DNA of 64,000 bases, from NCBI GenBank assembly GCA_036768485.1, contig JAVLUZ010000273.1, positions 1,411,104-1,475,103 on the forward strand, given 5' to 3'. Source of the DNA: Mermis nigrescens. Lineage: Eukaryota; Nematoda; Enoplea; Mermithida; Mermithidae. The notes under the pieces were generated by a model. It had not been told where the DNA came from. It worked only from the letters and a program-made list of their open reading frames with translations, and did no database searches. Numbering within the stretch: position 1 is the stretch's first letter; each line of letters starts with the position of its first letter. This document shows positions 44,063 to 59,000 of this stretch, piece by piece. Both the position numbers and the translations under genes were made by a program.

Positions 44063-47000
44063 CTGAATTGGAGAAAAAACGAATTGAATAAAACTATAAC
44101 GAAATGAACACGTGGCGTGTAAGGCGAAGGCATTCTTTTGCGCATCTTTTTTCGCTACTTTCGGTCGAAAAATAAAAAGGTCATTTACCACTCTCCCTAA
44201 AAATGACCAATTGTCCTGTCCTAAAATGTTGAGCCGTTGCGCTAGAGTTAAATATTCATACATGGGCACGCTCAGGTTTTTCAGGATCAAATGGCTTCCC
44301 TGAAACCTGCGGGGATGGTCATGACCATAGGAGGGCAGCACCAAAATTCTGGGGGGGGGGGTTAAAAAATTTTTAAAGGTCAAAAAATGGTCTTAAAAGT
44401 GGTTGTATGGCGGAAAAAAACACCATTTTTCGACGTTTCTCATCGAGCACTATCCAATGGCATCAAAAAATTGCTAAAAAAGCGAAAAAAATTTTCTAAG
44501 GGGGGGGGTATTTTGATTTCTAGGGGGGTATTTCAACTTCTGGGGGTGCATACCCCAAACCTCCCACGCCCATGTGTGGTCATGACCATAGATGCAGAGC
44601 ATGGCCGGTCTGGCGGAAGGGGTGGAAAATTAAGCTTTTTTGTGACAAAATGACCTCAAAAACTAGTATAAAATGATAAAATAGCAATAAAAATACGATA
44701 TTCCATAATTTTTGGTCAATTCCAAACACTTTTAAAGAAAATTTTTAATTTTCGTCCATGTTTGGCCTTCATTTTGCCACATTTTCCCTTGGAAATTTCA
44801 AATGGCAACTCACTTGACTCTGTATTGACCCTGTGCCCATGTATGTGAAGGTTTATTAAGAAATAGTTCCAAGCCTACTGCTTCTACAAACTAAAGGATA
44901 ATTCTTCACTTAATAAACGATAAAGGATAAGTACATATCCATAATGTCTCAAATTTATAATTCTTATTTGGCATCATGCTGATATTTTATGAATATAATA
45001 GGCTGACCTGACACCATACGTGTTCTAACAAGGTTTTGAGTTTTGACCTGCCCTCTAGAACGACTACTGACTGACCCCCCCCACAATACGGCTGCGACCC
45101 TCCAAAATTGACGATTTAGCGAAAATATCGTAGATTTGTTTTTACGCGTTTTTAGCTAACTTTTGACTCAAAGGGGTCAAATTTTGGGGGCTTCGCGCCA
45201 TATACTCGTACAATTTTTGACCTGTATATCGCTTTTTTTAGAGTGTATATTGTTTCTTAGCCCAATAAAAGCAAAGCACGTTTTAAAAATTTTAGGCCAA
45301 GACCATATACATGGGCAGCAAAAAATGCTGGGAGGGGGTCTGGTTGGGTAAAACTCCAAAATTGCCAAAAATAGAATGCTAGGGGTCTATAGTAATTTGC
45401 GGGAGTTTGTTCAACTTCTGTAGAATGCATGCCCATATATGTAAGAGGGGGGCCGAGATCCCCACCGAAAGTCGGACGCCCCCCATTTCCCTAAAGCCAG
45501 AAAATTTTTGACCCCTCTCCCCGATTTTTAGAGAAAATCGAATTTTTCGGCCGTTTTTAGGCGTTTTTGGCCAAAAATTGGGGGTCATTCACCCCCCTCC
45601 CCTCCATTTCGAGCCGTCACATTATGTGCATGCTCCCCCACCACGCCAACGCGTGACGCTGACCCCCGAGAATTCCCTTGCTATACATGCATTGTTGACA
45701 CTAAATGCACCACATCAGCAGCGCAATCGATTATAGTCTGTTTGGCTTACTCGAGCTTTTTTGAGATATTTTCAGTTATACGAGTAAATAAGGTGACGAA
45801 CGAAAAAATAATTATTTCGCAGCAAGATAAAATATATCCTACTAACAATGCAGCTCGGGGAATTTCGTAAAATGCAGTTTATACAAGAGATAGTGATGCG
45901 ATAATTTTCGGAGCGAAACAAAGGACGAAACCTTGATTTAAAAATTATTACAATACCTCAAATTTTTACTCACCCAAAAATCTCAATTATTTTGTAAATT
46001 TTCAAAAAAATTTATATTTTAGAGCGGCGCGTACTTTATGGCCCAGTTTAACTTCATGCCGGAACGTTTGGCAAACTCTTGAGCTAACAAGTTTTGTTTA
46101 GCTTTTATTTGATCGACCGATGGCGAATGGACGCCGCCGCCGTTGTCTAAAAATAGGCCTTGACTTGGCGGCGGCGGCCTTTGATGTTGCGACGAAGTCG
46201 ACGGTACATTTTCGGTGACCATCAATTTTTCCGTCGACCGGGCCATCTGATTCGTATTGCAAAAAATCATCTCCTGGCCACTTGTTATAGTCGTGATGAA
46301 AAGTTGCTCGTTTATGATCGCCAAACTAAAATAAATTCAATTAAATTAATTTTGAAGGTGCAATAAATTAGAATTAATTAAATTATTTTAGTATTCTACA
46401 TTTATGGGCATGGAGAGGGGTGAGAGGGGATATTACTCCCTCTGAGCTTTATAACACCGATGGCTGTACAGTCATTTTGGCCGGAAAAACATTGCTTAAG
46501 TAGCCTTTTTTGGGCTCAGAAAACTAGGTATACAGACTTTTGGACTCAGAAACATACCGCGGAAGTTCAGATACGCTAGATAGATGTTTTCCTGAGTTTC
46601 AAAAAATTCATAGCTATATTTTCCCGACTTCAAAAGTGCTAAATAGCTATTTTTAGTCCAAAAAGGCTATATAGCTATCATACGTGTAACCAGGGAACGA
46701 CCGAAGCTGCAAAATTTTGCTTCGGCCGAAAGCCGAATTTCTACATATTCTATAGTCTTGATCACACCTGGGCGTTGGGGATTTAGGGGGTATGTATGCA
46801 CCCCTCCGAGAAACCAAAATACCCCCCTGAAAACCCCTGGAAACCAAAATACCCTCCTAGAATTCAATGTTTAAATTTTTCTTGGTTTTTTCGCAATTTT
46901 TTGATGCCAATGGATAGTGCTCGATAAGAAACGTTGAAAAATGGTGTTTTTCGCCATACCACCATTTTTAAGGCCATTTTTCGATCTTTGAAAAATCTTG

Positions 47001-50000
47001 CGACCCCCAGAATTTTGGTGCCGCCCACTTATGGTCTTGATTCTCTTCATTAGCACTCATTTCATTGCTAGTCGTTTCATCTATATCAGCGGCTAACACG
47101 CATTGAGAATAGGAAAATCTCCTTGTGTCTATTGTACTTCATTTCATTAGCTGCTCATTGCACCTTTCATACAGCGACACTTCATTCGTCCATTCATAAA
47201 CATTCCATGAAGATAATCTGATTAGACTTCTAAATTACATACATTCATTCTGTATTCGTTCAGCTAACTTGGAAGATCTCGTTTTTGATTGCATAAAAAT
47301 TTACAGTTGGGCGAGGGAGCTGGAGGTTTTTGGACATCGAGAATCTGACACGTGACACCCCCACCCAAAATCTGGTAGATCCCACCCCACATTAGATTTT
47401 TGGTATGTTTTTTCAGTTTTTGCCCATTTCGCACTATACAGACCCCTAGAATCGTGTCGGTTTTTTAGTGTTCAGCAAAGATTTTTTGCCGATGTACAAA
47501 GACTTTTAGGAGCCGTGTTGGTACATGTACAAAGATTTTCGAAAAGACCGAAACTGCGAAAGATAATTCCCGAAAACTTCCGCGCCATACTGAATAATTG
47601 TCTGTTCTTTATGGCTTTCCAATGACAAAATTTTGATTCAGAAAGGCTAAACTATCAAATTTTCGAGAAATTTATATATTTTTTATCGTCAAAAACCCAG
47701 AAAGTGGCAAAACACGTATCAAAGGTCGAAAAACCCTGTTTTACCACACACAAAAACACCACTGTATCATATAATATTACCCGAAAATTTGCATGCATAA
47801 AATGTATAGACTTTTACGGATCATCTTTGTATATGTATATACTAAGGGACCTTTTACAAAAAAAACACTGATTGAAGTATATAACTTACTTTCCCTCAGT
47901 AATTTCTTCTGATATGTACTCTAAAATGTCAGCTTTTGTTACTAAAACATTGTTGCTTACTCCGGTTACAGCTAAAATAAGTGTGGTGAGTATATTTTTA
48001 ACAAGACTTAAGTTGACTAAAGGATAAATTGAGATGAATTGCGTTGCCTGAGGTATAGTTAGATTGCACATTTTCTAAGTTTTAATGCGAATAAAAAGCT
48101 TCGGCCTTGTTTCGGCCTTCAGCCGAAGCAAGAAAACCACCCAGCTTCGCTCATTCCCTGCATGTAACGGCTCAAAAAATTGGAGGGGGTTCCCCGGCCA
48201 TTTTAAGGGGAAGGGGGGGGGGTAAAAGACCCCAAGTTTTGGCCAAAAACGGTCAAGGATCGCTAAAAAACGGCCAATAAAATTTAATTTTTTCCAAAAA
48301 TCGGATGTTTGCGGAGTCAAAGTTTGCTACAAATGCTAGAAAACAATGATTTTAAGACGATGCCACCGTTTTTTCATTGTACAATCCTGCTTTATGAAGA
48401 AGCTGGCTATCCTAAAATTTTCGATTTTCACCCCTACCTGAAAGTTTGAACTTGCACACCTATGGTGCTCAACAATCTACACTAAACTGACTCGAGAAAA
48501 AATTATTTCAAGAGTATGTTAGAAATGACGATAAAAGATTTTCACAATGATTCTTTACCTAAAAATGTAATTATATTATAAAATGATATATTTTAAGCGT
48601 ATACGATCACGAGGCTGTCTGGACTGGACATCAGATATGTATTAGGGGGATGGGGGATCCCCACACAAAGTTGGTCGTCCACCCATCCCCACCTAAAATT
48701 AGGACACTTCAATATCCAAAATTTTTAAAATTTTTGGAAAAAACTTGCATTTTGACGATTTTTTTAGTGCTTCTTTTGCTATTTTTGACCAAAACTTGAA
48801 TATCATTTACCCCCCCCCTCCCGATGACCGGGAAACCCACCCTATATTTCGCGCGTTTAAATGTATGCTATTAAAACCACCACTTATGCACAGCATGAAC
48901 GGTCTGATGATTTAGTCATAGCTTTTTTTAAACCAAATGGTCTCAAAAGTTGGCATAAATGCTAAAATAGCGTCAAAATATTCACAGTATCTTGTCTATT
49001 TCAGGCACTATTGTAGACAATTTTTAATTTTCATTCATTCTTCCCGAGAAATTTCTTATTTTTCCAATGTGGGGGAGGTCAAGAGCACAATCCCCACGTA
49101 CGTGTCAGGATGCACACGTATGTGTAGGTACGAATTCTATCGAATGAAAAATTTTACTTACACCTGAAAAAATTCAGCTAAAAACGAGATAGATACACAG
49201 ATCTTCACATATGTATCATGCCCAGGGTCGTATTTAGGAGGAACCCCCTTAACTGGGAATCTATTTTGAAAGGTACGATACTTAATCGTAAAATTCGCGC
49301 CAGATTGCTCAAACCATAAAAAGACACTAAAGATGGTTGTCTAGCAGTAAAATTCCATATTTAATGGTCCAAGTTATTCCAGCGTCCTTGTTATTCTGTT
49401 TTCATACAAACTTAGCCACCATGGGTTAGGAATAACAAAAATATCTTAAATATCGAATAACACATGCTCAATCGCTAGAACAAAAATTTGACATCAAATA
49501 ACATAATTACTGATTTACCCGCTAGGAAACTTGATTCGTCCTATCCCAGAACTTTTGACCGGATGGTTTATAGTCTTAGTCTATGCATTAGAGCAAATTT
49601 GCGATTTTCATACTCCCCCCTAACAACCTCCCATTTTTCCATTGTGGGGTTCAGACCATACGTGTTCTTGGGGGCAGGTCTAGGGGGTCTGATCCCCGCC
49701 CCCAAAATGACAAATGATCCCCGAAAAATGGCTGCTACCCCCGAAATTGATGATTTTTCGTAGAAATTATAAAAAGTGTGCCTTTTCAAACGTTTTTAGC
49801 TCATTTTTGGCTCAAAACTGTCAAATTTTCGGCGCTTCGCGCCATAAACACATTTTCTGAGTATATTCTGTTCAATTTTCTCGATTTCATTCTAAATGTT
49901 TAATGTTTTTATGTTCTAGAAAGAACGAGCATTGCCCAAAACGTCTGGAAGCAGTGTTTTTGACGTGCACACATCGTTTTTAGCCCAAAAAGGCACTTTT

Positions 50001-53000
50001 AAAAATTTCTCAAGCCTGATCCCTCAGGATTCCCATGCTGCATATAAATGTACGGTCTAGACCCCAATCCGCCATCTGCATGTTTGGATGCACTGATACA
50101 CAAGATTAGGGTCGGCAGGCGACAGGAATCACAGAAATTAATAAGATAGTGCATATGTAGAATGTGCACTTCAACAACTTACCCATCATTTTTCGGAATA
50201 AGCAAAAATATACGATTGAAAAAGCGCGCGGCGCCCGGGCCATCAGGTTTTGTTGCCAGTCGTTGTATTCCACTGACGTTTAAGCATATCAGAGAATCCT
50301 GGAAGGAAAAGATAAGGCAATAGGAGTAATAATGTAGTTAATGATAAGTTTTGCCCATTTATTCATTATCTATTTATCCTGTTATGTTCATTAATTTTTT
50401 TACATTTCAGCTATGTCAAGAAGGCAGAATGCTTTTTCTGTTTCTTCCCAACATCGCCTTATGCAGGGCCGTATTCATGGGGAGGGACTGCCCCCGGAAA
50501 TGAAAAATAATTTTTGAAACACACAAGGGTCCCCCAAAGGAAAAAATGGAAAATTCTCAAAGTAGGTCTAAAACACCACCAAAACAGGTTTTCAGCGTAC
50601 TTTTGAGCTAGTAAACTCGAAATTTTTCGGCGCTTCGCGCCGGATTTATCGTTTATGAATAGTTTTTGTCTTCTGGCCCGCCCAAAACCGCTCAAATTTG
50701 AGTTAGATATGTAGAAACATTGCGCTCGAATTATTCATTTTCTGTATTTTTTCTTTGTGAATGACAAAGATTAATTACAAAGACAGAAGTTAGGAAATTA
50801 TTCGTCGATTGAATGATGAGAAATCAGCTGTGTTAGATTGCTTAAACGATAGATTTGTGTAATATGAATATGGAATAAAGTAAAAAATTTTTAAAATTTT
50901 GTCTTGAAATTTTTTTAACCATTGCATAGAGCTCGTTGAGATATGCTCAAAAATGCCTTTATTTTTGCTCATCTCCTAATGATTCTCGAGATATTTGACC
51001 TCAAAATTTTTCGCCCCCCCCCCGAAATAAAATCCTGGATACGGGCCTGGCCTTATGTATTTAAGCTGTGTCTTTTGTACAAAAGCTCTTCATGCATTTA
51101 CAAAATCGTTAGGTCGTTGTAACACATGTATGTAGAGTTTCCCAAGGTCCAGAGTTCAGGAGGGGAGGACCAGTAAATTTAGGGTTCGTGCCTTTTTTGA
51201 AAGTCAAGTGCGAAAAATGATTAGAACATCCCATACGGAATTTTTCATTTAGTAAGACAGACATTTTTTTAAAAATCTTTAATCCAAAAACTCGTTTCGT
51301 AGCTTTTATCGGTAAGAAATATCATAATTCATCATTTTGATTTTTTTAAAATCATTTAAACTCAATTATAGATATTTTATGGGTAAAGGGAACAGAAATG
51401 TAGTGGGGCAGATCGAAGCGCCAGAAACATTTCAACATCTTTGCTACTTTTGTCCACAAAAATTATGCATAAAGTGATACTAGATAGTTTAATACAACTG
51501 ACAGTGACTCAGGTCGTCAACCCTGAGGAAAGGGCAATACCGTGGGTAGGGCGCTACCGAAGTTCTGAGGAGTGCAAAATTGTTTAAAAGTCAAAAAATG
51601 GCCCTAAAAATGGCGAAAGAAACACCATTTTTCAATGTTTCTCATCGAGCACTATACATTGGCATCAAAAACAAAAGAATTCAAAAATTGAATTCTGGGG
51701 GGTATTTTGATTTCTCGGGGGAGGGGGGTGCATACCCCCATACTCCCCACGCCCAGGTGTGGGTATTACCCTTTCACCCCTCATATGTTAATGTACGCGC
51801 TGTAGCATATATATTTATAAGCAGTAAATTTGAGTAGCATAATACGGTTCGATAATGCGCTTTGTTATTAAAATGAGAACAAAATTTTTTGGAGCTTCTT
51901 AAATTGCAGGATGTAAAAATTGATCGATGAACGTTTTTACCATTTTAAACTTCTTTTCAATTGAAGCCTCCCGAACACAAACAATGCAGAAAGTCCAGCG
52001 TCAAGACATTTTTTACAATTCTTCTTCTCCGAATAATTTATGTAACACTAACAAAGAGGATCCTGATATTTTTAACAGCGAAAAATCTTGCCGTTGGACG
52101 CCAAAACCGCGGCTAATACACGACTTAAAATCGCAGAAATGACATTAAAATCAATGATTATGAGTATACGCAAAAATACAAATAAGCCAGAAGTCGGACC
52201 ACGGTTTTTCTTGTACTCGGCAAAGATTTTTCCCGATGTACAAAGACTTTTCGGGACCGTCTTTGTACATGTACAAAGATTTTTGGGAAGACAAAAATTG
52301 AATAAAGGTCTAAAATTCGTAAACAGTCTTCGACGCTTCGCGCCGAAATGAGTAATTGTGTGTCCTATATATCTTTGTAATAGCAGAAATTGCATTTCAA
52401 AAGGAAAAATGTCAAATTTTTCGGCGCTTCGCGCCGTTTCAAGACGATTTTTTAAGATTTTTGCCCTCATAAACTCTAAAATCAGCCGAAATACACTACC
52501 AAAGGTCGAACAACTCTGTTTTTACTGCACTAAAATCGCTACTGTACCATATTGTAGCACCCAAAAATTTGTACGTACAAAATGTACAAAGACTTCTAAA
52601 GACCATATTTGTACAAGTACAAACGGACCTTGTACAACAAGACACCGAGTCGGACACATGTACATATTTTATCCCAATAGACAAATATGCACATATATAA
52701 TCAAAAAGGAAATGAAATATGGGAGAGGGCACGAATGAAAGTAGTTTTCCGCCGTACACCTGCTCCTCAACTATATATGATCTTGATGGCGTTTTCGCTC
52801 CCCTCGCAAAAAAATTTCACCGCCCCGGAATTCGCGATTTTTAAAGTTTTTCAGAAATTTCCTAGAAATTCGTAGAAAAGGTGTTTTTCCAAAGCGTCTT
52901 CAGCTATTCGCTCAAATGGGTCAAATTTTCGGCGCTTAGCGCCATATACTCATGTGCTGACTATATTTTGTTTAATTTGTTCGACTTTCTTTGATTTTTT

Positions 53001-56000
53001 CACAATTTTTTGTTTTTATGCTGCAGAAAGATGGGGCATCGTCAGAAACGCCAAACAAAATCATGTTTTGACGCGCATTATCCATCTTTGGGCCCAAAAA
53101 GGCACTTTAAAATTTCACCCTACCCCCGAATTTCTATGTTGTGCATGTCTATCCTCAACGCTTAACTTTTCTAAATACCTCTCATAAATTTAGGCGTGAA
53201 TAACTTTTCAAAAATTGTTTAAGCCTTCCTGAACGCCTTATGCCATTTTCTTGCATCAAATATAAATATGATACGGTTTCTATTATCTGCGTGTAAGTGA
53301 TCATAATTCTTTATTCAAAAATACGTAACAGTGGATGACAATACAAACAATGATTCATCGTTCCAGAGGTGCTGCCAGACACGCACGGTGAATTATGTTA
53401 ACTATACCCAAAGAGATGATCAAAAACATTTCAAATTGCAATTTGTACAATGCACCACTTATTCACTAGCAGAATTATTTTTGAAAGTAAAAATAAGTAC
53501 ATATGATGGCATAATGAACGAATAAAATCGATATTTACCGTAGCGAACGAAACATCCATAATGAACGATGAAGGGTCGTGACGCACGGCTGGGAACTCAT
53601 TGCAGAAAAACGAAACGATGGGCAGACGGCCCCTGTGCACCAACTTCTTTCTATAACGACCCCAGTGCTGCATTGCCAATATGTTGTGGCTTTCGCGCAC
53701 CAGCTCTCCCCAGCATTCCGTTTTTAATATATATACACACACATAGTTTGAACCACAATCAAAATTTAGCTCATGTAGCTTCAGCCCTTAAGCATTCGTT
53801 TACTTCGCTAAGGTTTTCCAGGCTTTAGCATAGGACGTGGGAGAACGCCGCCGTATGTTTTCGTGGCGAGGACCAGACATGCACGTGGGAAAGGGCGTAG
53901 GCACGATTTTTCCAAAGGGGTTGGGGCGGTTCAAAATTAATGACCCTATGTTTTGGGATATATTCGCCCAGGCACAAGAGAAAATGCATTTTCTGACGTT
54001 TCCAAACATGCTCTACTCATTAACCTCATAATATTAAAACTTTTTGAAGAAAAATGATGTTTTTTTTGGCCGCGCTTGGGCCTAAATTATAGTAAATAAC
54101 TATCTTACAGCGCGGCGCGTTGAAAATTTCAAGATTTTTCCATGCATTATCTTACCTTTCCAAAAATTTCTTTGGGCTAGGGGAGGCAGGTGGTCACCCC
54201 CCTGCGTACGCCCATGCACGTATCGGGGGGGGGTTAGGCGTTGAGACGACCAGACTGGAAAAATGGGAAACTTTCTGAGAAAAATGGAGGCTTGAAACAG
54301 CTGAGGATGAAAATTTTTCTTCAAACGTTATTTAAATTGACCAGAAATTTGAGACTAATATAGTTTAAACGCTATTTTAGCATTCATGCATACCGATTTT
54401 TAACGTTATTCTCGCCAAAATAGCTCAATACTCGACCCCAGACCGGCCATGCTGTGCGGATGTCCTAAGCCATCATCGTGTACCACATCTACCGCTGCTT
54501 ATTTCCGAAAAAGGAACCACGCAAATAAAGCTCAATACTCGTTTATATAACACGTAGGGACTTTATTACAGATCGCAAGCGTGCATTGAATGAGATGTAA
54601 AGTATTGCTATCATATATTAAGAGACAGGTTACCTTATTGCCTTCTACTTTGAAAAATGTCAAGGGTAATTTGCATGTAAAAACCATTTTTGAGCATTCG
54701 CATTTTTAAATGACTACATCTAGCAACTACATTGACAACCATCTGATATGGAAGTCTATAGTCAAGTCACTTTATAGAAACGTAAATTGTTTTAATAATT
54801 TTTTTCAACGCCATGCATGTGGCAGCTTCAAATTTTGATTAGTATAATCAGAGTTTTTGGAAGTAACGATCGACCTTCATTTCTTGATGAAAAAATAACG
54901 GAAAAACATATAATAAAATAAAAAGCTAGTTTACAATCAAGAGCCGAGAGCAAGGTAATCCTAACTTTTGGATGATGGTCGACTTTGGGTTCCGCTAGTA
55001 AGAATAATACAGAAACAACTTACCTAGCTGAATAAGTATGTAAATAATTTTAAATAAATAAATAAAAATATATTGTAAACTGTAGCTAAGAAAAAGTAGC
55101 CAGAGAAAATGAAATGAAATCAAAGAATCCCTGAAAAATAGAGAAATCTCGAGATGAGTGTTAGATTGAAATACAGTAAAACTTCTAATTTTAGGAAACG
55201 CAAGTAAATTTAACGAATTCTAGTTGAATTTTGTGCCGAAACGCTTCATACATATGTACAGACAGCTTGAAAATCGACATGAGAGCGGTCTCTGGCTACA
55301 TGCATACATATGTACTAACCGAACTGTAGATAATAACAGACTACGTACAATTTTAAACTAAAATTAAATTATAATTTAAAAATTAGATACAAATACAGAG
55401 TAACTAGGGTGATATATTTTCAATGATTTTTTTGACTCTTTATGTCTGTTGGCTATCCCAAGTGTACACGTAATGTATGTAGCTGTAAACTTTAAAGTAT
55501 TATGCTTATACGATATGTATATTTTAGTTGTTTGCTTACACTTTTGTTTTTTATTCAACACGACATACGAGCACTGTTTTTTTGTACGAGCCTCTTTGTA
55601 CATGTACAAAAGATCTCCGGAAAAAGTCTTTGTACGAGCGAAAATTTTTTTGTTCATATAACGTATAAATATGCAATTGAATGTACACATTTTTACATAC
55701 TACTAGGTTGTTATCCGTGACCCGCACGCTTCGCAAAAGGTTAAATTTGTCCTAAATTCAGCTGGTTATATAAACACCAAAATTTTCATGAGTCTTAGGT
55801 TGAAATTACACATAAAATTCGACTCAGCAAGTTAAAATGACTTGTGTTACACAATTATAAATAATAAGTGGTTGCAATGTGCTGACTGAATCTCATAATA
55901 GACACCAATTTGTTTATGAATTTAATGCAACGCAAAGATAAAAGAGTCAATTTTATCTTCAAACGGCAGAAAACAGTGCAAAGTTGTTTAATAGTTCTTT

Positions 56001-59000
56001 TTTCTGCATAAAATCTTTATAAAACAGTAGAAATAGATGTAAAAGATGCTTCAATCTGTACAAAAGATGATTACAGATAGTTTTTGGAGTGTTAAATGCC
56101 CGCGCTTGGAGCTAAATATCATGTAATTATGATACTCGGCACGAAGCGCCAAAATTTTTTAGAAATTTTGCTAAAAAATACTCCAAAAAAACGTTAAAAT
56201 TTACTATTACTTTGCCCCAAAAAGTCTTTGCACATTGTAAAAAGATGGATCCGAAAATCTTTGTACGAGCCTCAAAATCTTTGTCTCGTACAACAAAAAA
56301 ACAGTGCATACGAGTGTTATTGTTTTAAATGATCAAAGCGCTGATAGTTTTATTCGGAATTTCATTAGGCCTTCTATTTTAGTTCCTACCTGTATAAAAT
56401 TAAGTTAACGTATTCAAACGAAGTATCTCAATTTGAAAAAAGGGAAATGGATTGAGGAAATAGTGGTTGTAGTAGGTACATTTAGAAATCTTTGGAGAAA
56501 TCGAAAGGATTTTCTGAGCGATGTTTACTTTAATATTAATGACAAGCTAATAACGAAAGTTAAAAAGAATAAAATCAAGATAAATATGGCTAAAGCTCAC
56601 TTTATTCTATTGGCTTCTTCGGTAATGTTATGCACTGCGAGAGTAAAAACAGCCTAGAAATACGCAAAAGTTAAATGCGATAATTGTCAGGTATAAAAAA
56701 TTTTTATACGTCATCATCGTAGGCTTGGTACAATTTTTCGCGCTTCTGTTTGTCTGGGTCGTCGAATATCACGAAAAATTCTTCGACAAAACGAGTGCAA
56801 ACGGCTTTGAATTCGTCATTGACGAAAAAACTCTCCTGCGAGATACAAATTGAATAATATCATCGCAGGCCCGGCCTTAGATAGTTGGAGGCCGAGGGCC
56901 AAGAGCGAAAAATGGTGGCCCCCAAAAATTTATTGGTCATATTTTTTAGTAAAATTTTTTAAAATTACAAGATTTCACTCCTATACATTAGGGTAAGTAC
57001 TTACTAATCTAGTCTATTATCATTCAAAATGTAAATGGCAGCATAAAGTATGATCAACATTTGTGTAAATAAAAAAAGATCATCAAAATTCAAACATGTT
57101 TATAATTATCGATTGCTTTCAGTCTTTTCTTTGGTGGCGTCCAATATAAGTAATATCCTATTAGCATTTTTATGCTAAATGTTTTCGTTGACTGACCGGT
57201 AAGCATATGCTGAAAATAATAGCGTTCTTTGTTGTCTAATAATGAATTTTTGCGTAAACTTTTTATAGAAATTTAGCCCGGGTGGTGGTCCCTATCAAAG
57301 TGGTGGCCCTGGGCCATGGTCCAGTTGGCCCAGCCCTAAGGCCGGCCCTGATCATCGGTAAACGCCAGGAGACAGAGTAAAATTTTATCTTTCTGAAAAA
57401 TAGCGTCGCTAGAAGAAAATTTTCGAAACTTGATTGACCAGGTGACGATATTTATCTGACTTTATATTTATTTTTATCTGTATAAAAACTTTTAACGTCG
57501 TTGTACACGTAAAAAGACTATTGGGAAGACAAACACTGTACAGAGGTGTAAAAATCCCAAAAATTTTCGGGCTTGGCGCCGACATGAGTAATCGTCTGTC
57601 TTATACATATATCTTTATAACGGCAGAATTTGCAATTAGAATGGAAAAATGTGTATTCTTTTGGCGCTTCGCGTCGTTTTGAGACAATTTCTAGTAATTT
57701 TTGGCGTTAGAAAGACAGAAATCAGCTAAAATACACTACCAAAGGTCGAAAAACCCTGTTTTACACACTGAAATCGCTGCTGTACCATATAATACTAGCT
57801 CAAAAATTTGCATGTAAAAAGTACAAAGACTTCTAGGGACCATCTTTGTATGTAGGTGTACAAGGAGACCTTGCACAAAAAAAGACATTAGAAGAGGGTA
57901 TATAAATGACTATGATTTTAGGCTAAAAACGGCCTAAAAACACCTAAAACAGTCCAAAACAATGCATTTTTTCCCAAAAATGAGGTGGGAGGTGGAAAAT
58001 TTTCTAGCTTAGGTGGGATGGGAAGGACGACCAAATTTGAATAGGTAGATCCCTCACCCCTGTTACATGTATGCTTTACATTAATAATGTTGATTGCTTG
58101 ATAGCGATGACGTACACTTTGAACAGAATCTCCCTTCGTTATCTAATAGGGAAAAGACGTCAGTTCAGGAAAGAAATACCTAGTTAGATTGAGTAATTCT
58201 GCGGACGATTTTATACAATTTGCTTACCTACATATCACAACATCAGTGAAGCAATATTTAATTTTCCTACATGAATGTACACAGTAAGTAATTTATAAAA
58301 TTCAATGAAAACAAGATTACTGATATTAGCGCAATAATATAAGAGCTATAGAAAGCACTTTAGAAAACGCGAAAAGTAGGAAATACGATAACATCATAGA
58401 GAAAGGCAGAGGAAGCCTCAAGTTACGAAAAATGATGTCTAGATACACATAGAGACTAATAATCAATAATAAACAGAAAAATACTAGTTGATTACTTTTA
58501 TAGGCGGCAGAGTTGACGAAACTGTTAAATCCTCTTCAATACCAGTTTTAAAAGCAGGTGGTAGTTCAACTCTATCCTGCAAGAAACAACTTTTCGTACA
58601 TTACATACGACATTAGTGAAAACTAAATGATGACGCAACAACGTTATACGAAACCAGATTGTTCGAATACTTTATTAACAAACACATTTTGTAATAAAAC
58701 CCCAAAATATATACACATAATGGTAAAATCGGGATCTCAAATAAAGTCAGTCGGTTATCCTTAAACCAAAATATGCATGCGTATGGAGGTTCAAAATTTT
58801 GGACAAAAATACGCGGCTAGTTTTCAGGACAAAGTTGATAACCCTTTAAAAGCAAAAACGTCAGAATGCCTTTAGAAGAAATAAAAAACAAATTTTTGCT
58901 CAAAAGTCCGAGGAGAAGGTAAAAATATCAACCTTGAGAGAGAAAGATTACGGTATGTATCGTCTCTCATGAACATTTGTGCCTGTACCGTTTAAGTTTG

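Noticed and set aside
44112..44303. Open frames on both strands next to the last NXF exon (minus VPMYEYLTLAQRLNILGQD)
   Set aside because: The exons at 46035 and 44062 join perfectly in phase, so this is intronic. No family was recognised.
52072..52470. 132-codon minus-strand open frame and 126-codon plus frame at 52358-52738
   Set aside because: Both run through repeat family 5, copies of which lie elsewhere in the window with broken frames.
53331..53525. Plus-strand frame with SSFQRCCQTRTVNYVNYTQR, considered as a second DB-module exon
   Set aside because: Only the F-x2-CC is shared. The rest lacks the cysteine pattern, and it overlaps the 3' side of an NXF exon on the other strand.
56873..57350. 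Possible coding region between GGCCCGGCCTTAG and CTAAGGCCGGCCC
   Set aside because: The ends are inverted (GCAGGCCCGGCCTTA/TAAGGCCGGCCCTGA), so it is another small TIR element. No open frame of note.
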